Positions 1 to 4,529 of a stretch of 6,968 nucleotides of DNA are shown here, in pieces. The DNA comes from JAGOEX01 sp964630905 (GTDB lineage: Bacteria; UBP6; UBA1177). Positions within the stretch are counted from its first letter, which is position 1, and each line of letters begins with the position of its first letter. Location of the stretch: positions 1-6,968 of the forward strand of contig CAZVWR010000090.1 in the NCBI GenBank assembly GCA_964630905.1. Direction: 5' to 3'. The translations under genes and the position numbers were made by a program. Below the pieces are notes generated by a model. That model saw only the letters and a list, made by a program, of their open reading frames with translations, ran no database searches and was not told the DNA's origin.

Positions 1-1013
1 TCAAAAGGCATGTGGTAATTGAAAACATGTGTCACATCAGCGACATCAAGACCCCTAGCCGCCACATCGGTAGCAACAAGAATGTCTATCATGCTTTTTC
101 TGAAACTTGTCATAACCTGATTTCTCTGAGCCTGCTCCATATCACCGTGAAGACCTTTTGCGTTGTATCCGCGGGCGACAAGAAAAGTGGAAAGCTTGTC
201 AACTTCGAGCTTCGTTCTGCAGAAAACTATCGCCTTTTCAGGATCCTGATCTTCCATGAGCCTTACAACAGCAAGTTCTCTTTCATGTTCTTCTATCACA
301 TAATATGACTGACCGATGTCAATATTCGTAGATTCGCCTGCCGTCATTGCCCTGATAAAAATAGGTTCATGCAATATTTTCTGAGCAAGCCGTCTTATCG
401 GCTCCGGCATTGTCGCTGAAAAAAGAAGTGTCTGCCTTTTTTCCGGAATGAATTTAAATATTTCGGTAATATCATCAAGAAATCCCATATCAAGCATCTC
501 GTCCGCTTCATCAAGAACGATCGTTATCGGCTCCTTGATCGCGATCTTGCCCGATTTCAGCATGTCAAGAAGCCTTCCCGGTGTTGCGGCAAGAACCTGA
601 ACGCCGTTTTTAAGTATCTGGAGCTGTCTTGAGTATGAATGACCGCCGAGTATCGTACCTGTTCTGATCCCTGTATATTTTCCAAGACGGAAAATCTCGT
701 CACTGATCTGTGCCGCAAGCTCTCTGGTCGGAGTTATTACAAGCAGTTCAATTCCGATGTTCTTTTGCATGTTGTTCATGACCGGCAGTCCGAATGCGGC
801 AGTTTTTCCAGTCCCTGTGTGAGACTGGGCTATAACATCTTTTCCCTTTAAGATCAGAGGCATAACCTGTTCCTGAATCGGGCTTGGAATTTTAAAACCA
901 GCATCTCTTATACCGTCAAGTATCTCCTTTTTGAACCCGAATGATTCAAAAGTAGATTGCGTCATCATTTCACTGTTTTCTGTTTTTTCTGTTTTCTGTT
1001 TCTTTTCTGTCAT
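1..1013 (-). CDS. DEAD-box ATP-dependent RNA helicase (3' end outside window)
   Basis: ATP-dependent RNA-unwinding enzyme of superfamily 2, acting in the cytoplasm on structured RNA (ribosome assembly, mRNA decay or cold adaptation in known relatives). I translated 337 residues by hand from the ATG at 1013; the frame stays open to the left edge. Ordered motifs are visible: Q-motif region F22 to Q47, motif I AQSHTGTGKT (62-71), PTREL (95-99), TPGR (144-147), DEAD (168-171), SAT (199-201), motif IV IVFCRT (262-267), HGD (289-291) and motif V ATDVAARGLDV (314-324). Motif VI (HRIGRTGR type) and any C-terminal RNA-binding extension lie outside, so subfamily (DeaD/CsdA or RhlE type) cannot be decided. 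The start at 1013 is preferred because AAGGA sits about 6 nt upstream; the in-frame ATG pair at residues 16-17 has no ribosome binding site. Residues 2-15 are a Lys/Thr/Glu-rich low-complexity lead. No missing catalytic residue is seen. Confidence 0.95.
   Translation of the reverse strand, partial: MTEKKQKTEKTENSEMMTQSTFESFGFKKEILDGIRDAGFKIPSPIQEQVMPLILKGKDVIAQSHTGTGKTAAFGLPVMNNMQKNIGIELLVITPTRELAAQISDEIFRLGKYTGIRTGTILGGHSYSRQLQILKNGVQVLAATPGRLLDMLKSGKIAIKEPITIVLDEADEMLDMGFLDDITEIFKFIPEKRQTLLFSATMPEPIRRLAQKILHEPIFIRAMTAGESTNIDIGQSYYVIEEHERELAVVRLMEDQDPEKAIVFCRTKLEVDKLSTFLVARGYNAKGLHGDMEQAQRNQVMTSFRKSMIDILVATDVAARGLDVADVTHVFNYHMPF
971..1010 (-). repeat. Imperfect ACAGAAAA tandem repeat at the helicase N-terminus
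   Basis: On the minus strand the first codons after the helicase ATG consist of degenerate copies of ACAGAAAA or ACAGAAAAA, giving the Lys/Thr/Glu/Gln-rich residues 2-14. The repeat is purine-only apart from the C of each unit. It is too irregular to call a true microsatellite, and it accounts for a poorly conserved, probably disordered N-terminal extension. Confidence 0.5.
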
Positions 1014-1054
1014 CTTATTTCCTTGATTAATGTCTGTGCGGTCAATCAAACTCC

Positions 1055-1086
1055 GCGAAAAAATTAAAGAATGGCTGAACACAGCC
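1055..1086 (-). terminator. Probable Rho-independent terminator after the protease gene
   Basis: On the minus strand, GGCTG (1086-1082), a 4-nt loop and CAGCC (1077-1073) form a 5-bp GC-rich hairpin, followed by ATTCTTTAATTTTTT. It lies 47-80 nt past the protease stop codon and before the helicase start, so it is placed to end the upstream operon. The stem is short and the T tract is interrupted and slightly displaced, so the terminator may be leaky and let some transcription into the helicase gene. Confidence 0.45.
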
Positions 1087-1133
1087 GCATCGTTAAAGTA
1101 CTTATGAATCAGAATTTGTCAATAATGAAGAAT

Positions 1134-2225
1134 TTATTCCACGATATCATGGATTGGTTTTGCACCGTATTTGAATTCGAGATTTTTCCTGTAGGCGGTT
1201 GCGAACTCAATGAGCTCTTTCAACTTATTGAACCCTGTCTCTTCGTGGAAATCGTCTTCAAATGTAATGACTGAGAGATACAGTTCATTATTTTTCAAGC
1301 TGAATATTACATTTTTAAGATCAAAATTCTCTTTGAGTGCAAACTCGAAAAATTCACTGATCTTCTCTTCCGGAACATATGAGACCGGAGCATCGAAAAT
1401 TATGAATTTTGTCGCCTGCACATAAGTTATTTTCACAAAAACAGCATCGTTTGATATTTCCCAGAGCATCGCTCCGCACCTTGAAAGTTCGGCATCAAAC
1501 CCTGAGCGGGTGATTATATTCTCAATTTTAGCGATGATCCCTTCCGGAATAAAAGGTCTTGTGGCGACATCATCTTTATCAAATCTGAACCCGCAGTTGG
1601 CACAGAAACCGCTTCCAAGCTCTTCTTTTAACTGGGTTTTACGGCATGACCTGCATCTTACGGCACTTTTTCCGGCAAATTTTCCGTATGATTCAAGACA
1701 CTCCCTGACATAAAAATAAGGAAGAGAGAAAGCAAGACTCTCGGCATCCCTGATTATGAAAGTGTTGACACCGATTATCTCCCCTTTTGAGTTGATGAGC
1801 GGCCCACCCGAATTTCCCGGATTTATCGCCGCATCTATCTGAAAATATTTAATTCCGTTGTAATCCCTTTCAGTTTTTGAAACTATGCCGCCGGTCGATG
1901 TATATTTCAGTCCGAGCGGATGACCGATGGCAAGAACACTTTCACCTTCAAGCACCGGACCTTCCGAAAGACGCGGTCCTTCATCTGACTTAGGCATTGG
2001 CGATTCAACAAAAGCGACATCGAAGTGCGGATCGATGAAAAGCACCTTTACTTTCGTCTTTTTGAACTCCCGTCCGTTTGCGACCACATCTTCACAGTTC
2101 TTAACGACATGGTAGTTAGTCACGATCACCCCTTCAGAAAAAAGAATGAACCCTGTGCCTGAACTGTAGGGTGTCGCGATCTGCACGACACATTTCTTGA
2201 ATTTTTCGATTATCTCGTTGTTCAT
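1134..2225 (-). CDS. Cytoplasmic trypsin-like serine protease with zinc ribbon and C-terminal YbjN/CesT-like domain
   Basis: Predicted serine endopeptidase of the S1C/HtrA-like trypsin fold. The catalytic triad is readable: His39 in TNYHVV, Asp69 in FDVAFVE and Ser139 in NPGNSGGP; IGHPLG at 100-105 also matches the family. Residues 191-211 hold a zinc ribbon (C191xxC194, C208xxC211). Residues about 228-355 resemble the YbjN / type III secretion chaperone-like fold, with alternating strands, a VPEEKISEFFEFAL helix segment and a final helix. There is no signal peptide, no transmembrane segment and no PDZ domain, unlike periplasmic DegP/DegS (family knowledge), so I infer a cytoplasmic enzyme. 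Its ATG overlaps the upstream stop codon as ATGA and has no good Shine-Dalgarno sequence, which points to translational coupling with the 439-residue protein. The substrate is unknown. The protease call is strong, the zinc ribbon likely, and the last domain is a pattern-based guess. Confidence 0.9.
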   Translation of the reverse strand: MNNEIIEKFKKCVVQIATPYSSGTGFILFSEGVIVTNYHVVKNCEDVVANGREFKKTKVKVLFIDPHFDVAFVESPMPKSDEGPRLSEGPVLEGESVLAIGHPLGLKYTSTGGIVSKTERDYNGIKYFQIDAAINPGNSGGPLINSKGEIIGVNTFIIRDAESLAFSLPYFYVRECLESYGKFAGKSAVRCRSCRKTQLKEELGSGFCANCGFRFDKDDVATRPFIPEGIIAKIENIITRSGFDAELSRCGAMLWEISNDAVFVKITYVQATKFIIFDAPVSYVPEEKISEFFEFALKENFDLKNVIFSLKNNELYLSVITFEDDFHEETGFNKLKELIEFATAYRKNLEFKYGAKPIHDIVE

Positions 2226-3541
2226 TTTACCGGCTGAAAAAAGTTTAAATATGTAATTTCATTCAAAAATGTAAATGTAAATCGGCTTGGCGTCTCGTAT
2301 CTGAGATTGTGTGAAAGGAACGCAAGCGAAGGATAGGCTTTTCTCTCTTTTGAAACGATGTCAGATATTTCGTTCTCAATCGCCCTTTTGTTGAATTTTT
2401 TTGTTTCAGCGTTATAGAAATCGCTTTTAATGCCGAGCTCTTCAAAAAAAGCGGGATAGAAAATGCGGCAATAAAGAAGAAGCAGTGATTTTACCGCTGG
2501 ATATATCCCCATGAAATAAATGGAATATCCGAGCGCCTGTTCATAGACCGCCATCGTGTTGCGTTCCTGCTGAAGATCGACATAATACTGTGCACTTTTG
2601 AACTGGTCAAGATAGAACTGGACAAGGTCGTTATGCGCCGAACCGTTCACAAGACCGAAAGTGTCAACAGTTCTGAAGAACGATTCACCGATCTCAAAAT
2701 CGCTCATATCAAGAATATCCTTCAGGTATGAAAGCATTTTTCTTATCTTTTCGCTCTGGGAAAGCACTTTGTCGCTGTATATTGCAACGGCCATGTCATT
2801 TGTCTTCCAGATCTTTCCTTTGGGAACAAGAAGGAAGTCGATCCTGTAACAGAGCGCAAGAAGATAGTGGCTCATCAGATTGCTGTCCTTTTCAGGTGAC
2901 ATTGATGAAGTTAATTCAAAAGTATCTTTTATCCACTGCTTCAAATACTTTATCTTTATCATTTTTTCTGCAACAGGAACTTCTATTTTAGCCCTTGCGG
3001 AACTTTCCTTCAGATTTGCAAAATCATCAAAAAGCGACTGTGAATGTATGTCAGCTTTAAGCCCCATTTCTTTCAAAGCATAGTAAAGTTTCATCGGGCT
3101 TGATTCCTTCAGAGGAGAGCGGTGCTTGAGATAAACTCTCGAATCCTGAATGCTGAAGCCGTTGTAGTTCATCGAGAAATTCTTGGTGAGAAGGTCTCTG
3201 AAAAGTGCTGTCGCGACTCCGCTGTACTGACCTATCTCGGAAGTTGCATAAACCCCTTCGCTGTTGAAAACTCCGGTTATTTTCGCACTCCCGTGAATGA
3301 TAGTGAACTCAATATCATTCCCTTTTTTTTCGTAAATAACATTCTGCGAAGACGGAACCGCAAGATAATCAAGGAATTTTATGAAGCTTTCACTATATTT
3401 TTCAGTCTTGAAAAGATCTGTCGCCTCTTTGAAAATATTCGAAAAATGCAAAGGCTTGTTGCATTCAAGAAACCTGCCGTAATTATCTGAATTGATATTT
3501 CCGGCACCGCTTTTTCCTGTAAGAAAATCAAATATTCCCAT
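2222..3541 (-). CDS. Uncharacterised 439-residue protein with YbjN/CesT-like N-terminal domain, coupled to the protease
   Basis: I do not recognise a named family over the full length. The protein begins MGIFDFL, with a loop rich in Ser, Asn and Gly to about residue 22. Residues about 35-175 show the strand and helix rhythm of YbjN or type III secretion chaperone-like domains: strands near 77-100, the helix GVATALFRDLLTKNF (108-122), then NGFSIQDSRVYLKH and a closing helix KLYYALKEMG. Residues about 190-439 look mainly helical, with a hydrophobic stretch at 338-365 that is probably core rather than a membrane span because Tyr, Pro and Lys interrupt it. There is no signal peptide and no catalytic motif. 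The gene starts after AAGGGCGG with 6-nt spacing and ends by ATGA overlap with the protease gene, which implies 1:1 co-expression. An adaptor, inhibitor or substrate-recognition role is my inference. An operator-like palindrome lies in its promoter. Confidence 0.85.
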   Translation of the reverse strand: MGIFDFLTGKSGAGNINSDNYGRFLECNKPLHFSNIFKEATDLFKTEKYSESFIKFLDYLAVPSSQNVIYEKKGNDIEFTIIHGSAKITGVFNSEGVYATSEIGQYSGVATALFRDLLTKNFSMNYNGFSIQDSRVYLKHRSPLKESSPMKLYYALKEMGLKADIHSQSLFDDFANLKESSARAKIEVPVAEKMIKIKYLKQWIKDTFELTSSMSPEKDSNLMSHYLLALCYRIDFLLVPKGKIWKTNDMAVAIYSDKVLSQSEKIRKMLSYLKDILDMSDFEIGESFFRTVDTFGLVNGSAHNDLVQFYLDQFKSAQYYVDLQQERNTMAVYEQALGYSIYFMGIYPAVKSLLLLYCRIFYPAFFEELGIKSDFYNAETKKFNKRAIENEISDIVSKERKAYPSLAFLSHNLRYETPSRFTFTFLNEITYLNFFQPVK

Positions 3542-3581
3542 GACCGCCCTTTCTCAAAATTGCTTCGACAAATATACTTAT

Positions 3582-3608
3582 TCTCTTTTATAACACAAAT
3601 AAAAGAGA
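3582..3608. repeat. Perfect 10-bp inverted repeat, operator candidate
   Basis: TCTCTTTTAT (3582-3591) and ATAAAAGAGA (3599-3608) are exact reverse complements around a 7-nt centre. No T tract follows on either strand, so it does not read as an intrinsic terminator. It covers the spacer and -10 box of the promoter at 3587-3614, the classic place for a repressor operator. AT-rich palindromes of this length can arise by chance, so it is the location more than the repeat itself that supports function. Confidence 0.5.
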
Positions 3609-3614
3609 TATCAA
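3587..3614 (-). promoter_or_regulatory. Sigma-70-like promoter for the 439-residue protein/protease operon
   Basis: On the minus strand TTGATA (-35, positions 3614-3609, 5 of 6 to consensus) and TATAAA (-10, 3592-3587, 5 of 6) are separated by 16 bp. Transcription would start near 3580, leaving a leader of about 40 nt before the ATG at 3541. It overlaps the last codon of the PspC gene by 0-5 nt at most, so the operon can be transcribed independently of pspC. Read-through from pspC also remains possible. Confidence 0.5.
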
Positions 3615-3615
3615 A

Positions 3616-3798
3616 CTACCTCGGTGATGACATGATTACAAAACAGACAAAATATATCAGGATGCCCATCCCGAAAGAGGCAAATGTTCCGATAACCCAC
3701 AGAATCCTTATGACCGCAGGATCCATCTCAAGATATTCGCCTATTCCGCCGCACACACCCAGAAACTTCCTGTCAATCGAAAGAGCGAGTCTTTTCAT
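3616..3798 (-). CDS. Small PspC-domain inner-membrane protein
   Basis: A 60-residue protein that is essentially one PspC domain. Visible signature: KRLALSIDRK, then GVCGGIGEY (14-22), MDPAVIRI (25-32), followed by a hydrophobic helix at about 33-56 and a short SSPR end. The length is normal for stand-alone PspC-domain proteins and much shorter than enterobacterial PspC (family knowledge). In Enterobacteria PspC partners PspA and PspB in the envelope stress response, but no pspA or pspB is present here, so the pathway cannot be assumed. The start ATG is preceded by GGGGGT with 5-nt spacing. The gene has its own promoter at 3828-3855 and lies 74 bp upstream of the 439-residue gene on the same strand, so it may form the head of a partly shared transcript. 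Confidence 0.88.
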   Translation of the reverse strand: MKRLALSIDRKFLGVCGGIGEYLEMDPAVIRILWVIGTFASFGMGILIYFVCFVIMSSPR

Positions 3799-3827
3799 TT
3801 TTTACCCCCGCAAAAAAAACTGAATGA

Positions 3828-3855
3828 ATAATACTTAACAAAATCTTTTTGTCCA
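3828..3855 (-). promoter_or_regulatory. Sigma-70-like promoter for the PspC-domain gene
   Basis: On the minus strand TGGACA (3855-3850, 5 of 6 to the -35 consensus) and TATTAT (3833-3828, 5 of 6 to the -10) are 16 bp apart. The expected start, near 3821, gives a leader of about 20 nt before the ATG at 3798. It lies back to back with the pilin promoter without overlapping it. Confidence 0.45.
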
Positions 3856-3892
3856 ATGAACAATTCCGTAGCATTTACTTTGATAATTGTGT

Positions 3893-3921
3893 TTGACATT
3901 TCAAGCATAACAATTTAAAAT
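3893..3921 (+). promoter_or_regulatory. Strong sigma-70-type promoter for the pilin gene
   Basis: A perfect -35 TTGACA (3893-3898), a 17-bp spacer and TAAAAT (3916-3921, 5 of 6) form a near-consensus promoter. Transcription would start near 3928, and GAGGTG (3945-3950) lies 4 nt before the pilin ATG. Many type IV pilin genes use sigma-54 promoters (established knowledge); no GG-N10-GC sigma-54 element is seen here, so this pilin looks housekeeping-expressed. Confidence 0.65.
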
Positions 3922-3954
3922 AATAGCAGAATTTTTTAATATTTGAGGTGAAAG

Positions 3955-4521
3955 ATGAGATACAGCAAAGGGTTTTCAGTAATTGAACTGATGATAGTCA
4001 TCTCTATTCTTAACATCCTTGGAACTATTGCCATTGCGGGTTATACAGATTACACAAAGAAAGCGAGGGTGGCAGAAGCTCCTCTGATGCTGAAATCACT
4101 TGTACTCAGAATTGATGAATACATGAAGGATGCCCCTCCGAAAAGTCAGGGAAAATGTGAACTCGTTGACAGCAACGGAAGATGTCAGGACAACTTTCCG
4201 AAAAATGCTGAGGATACAGGGTTCAGAACTAACAAGGATTCGGTTTTCGGAAATTTTTTTGAATTCAAAGTCAAAACTCCTCACCCGACTTCATGCGGAG
4301 AAAAATTTTATAATCGATATGCATATGCCCTTCCGCTTGTTAACACAGAAATTCCTGACGATTACCAGTTCATGTGTATGAACGAACGGTTTGATTTCTT
4401 CCACAGTTCCAAATCTGCAGATCCTGGAAAACCAGGCGGAAATCCCGGTGGAGGGAATGATGACAGCAAAGGTGGAGATAACGGTGGCGGTGGCGGTAAA
4501 GGCGGTGGCGGCAAGAAATGA
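3955..4521 (+). CDS. Type IV pilin (PilA/PilE-like) with Gly/Lys-rich C-terminal tail
   Basis: Subunit of a type IV pilus or pseudopilus, made as a prepilin in the inner membrane and cut by prepilin peptidase. The short leader MRYSKG ends at Gly6, followed by FSVIELMIV with the mature Phe1 and Glu5 that processing and assembly require. The hydrophobic N-terminal helix covers residues 7-29, and YTDYTKKARVAEA continues the alpha-1 helix as in Gram-negative PilA/PilE. Mature positions 14 and 22, usually Gly and Pro, are Asn and Ala here. The globular part has four cysteines (68, 77, 114, 141), enough for two disulfides. Residues about 157-188 form a tail almost wholly Gly, Lys, Asp, Asn and Pro, probably disordered. 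At 188 residues it is somewhat longer than a typical pilin because of the tail. It stands alone with its own promoter, without pilus-assembly genes nearby, so major pilin, minor pilin and pseudopilin remain open. Confidence 0.9.
   Translation: MRYSKGFSVIELMIVISILNILGTIAIAGYTDYTKKARVAEAPLMLKSLVLRIDEYMKDAPPKSQGKCELVDSNGRCQDNFPKNAEDTGFRTNKDSVFGNFFEFKVKTPHPTSCGEKFYNRYAYALPLVNTEIPDDYQFMCMNERFDFFHSSKSADPGKPGGNPGGGNDDSKGGDNGGGGGKGGGGKK
4483..4512 (+). repeat. GGTGGCGG repeats encoding the pilin Gly tail
   Basis: The octamer GGTGGCGG occurs three times (4483, 4489 overlapping, and 4504) in the last codons of the pilin gene. It encodes runs of Gly separated by Lys. Several GG pairs are spaced closely enough for a two-tier G-quadruplex in the coding strand or the mRNA. 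Repeats of this sort can slip during replication and change tail length in steps of whole codons or shift frame near the stop. Confidence 0.55.
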
Positions 4522-4529
4522 TCCTGAAT

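Noticed and set aside
12..308. 98-codon plus-strand open frame
   Set aside because: It is antisense to helicase motifs IV and V, which are unmistakable on the minus strand.
1095..1122. Perfect TTGACA on the minus strand as a helicase promoter
   Set aside because: The only -10 at a fitting distance is TACTTT (3 of 6), and transcription would begin directly at the terminator hairpin, so it is unlikely to drive the helicase gene.
3122..3490. 122-codon open frame on the plus strand
   Set aside because: It is antisense to the 439-residue gene, has no ribosome binding site and shows no domain pattern. The minus-strand frame is longer, has a good start and couples with the protease.
3582..3608. 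Palindrome as an intrinsic terminator for the PspC gene
   Set aside because: The stem is AT-rich and no T tract follows on the minus strand; an operator explains the position better.
3560..3823. 87-codon plus-strand open frame
   Set aside because: It is a shadow of the PspC-domain gene, whose minus-strand reading has a clear family signature, ribosome binding site and promoter.
3893..3921. Sigma-54 promoter for the pilin
   Set aside because: The required GG and GC doublets ten bases apart are missing, while a near-perfect sigma-70 promoter is present.
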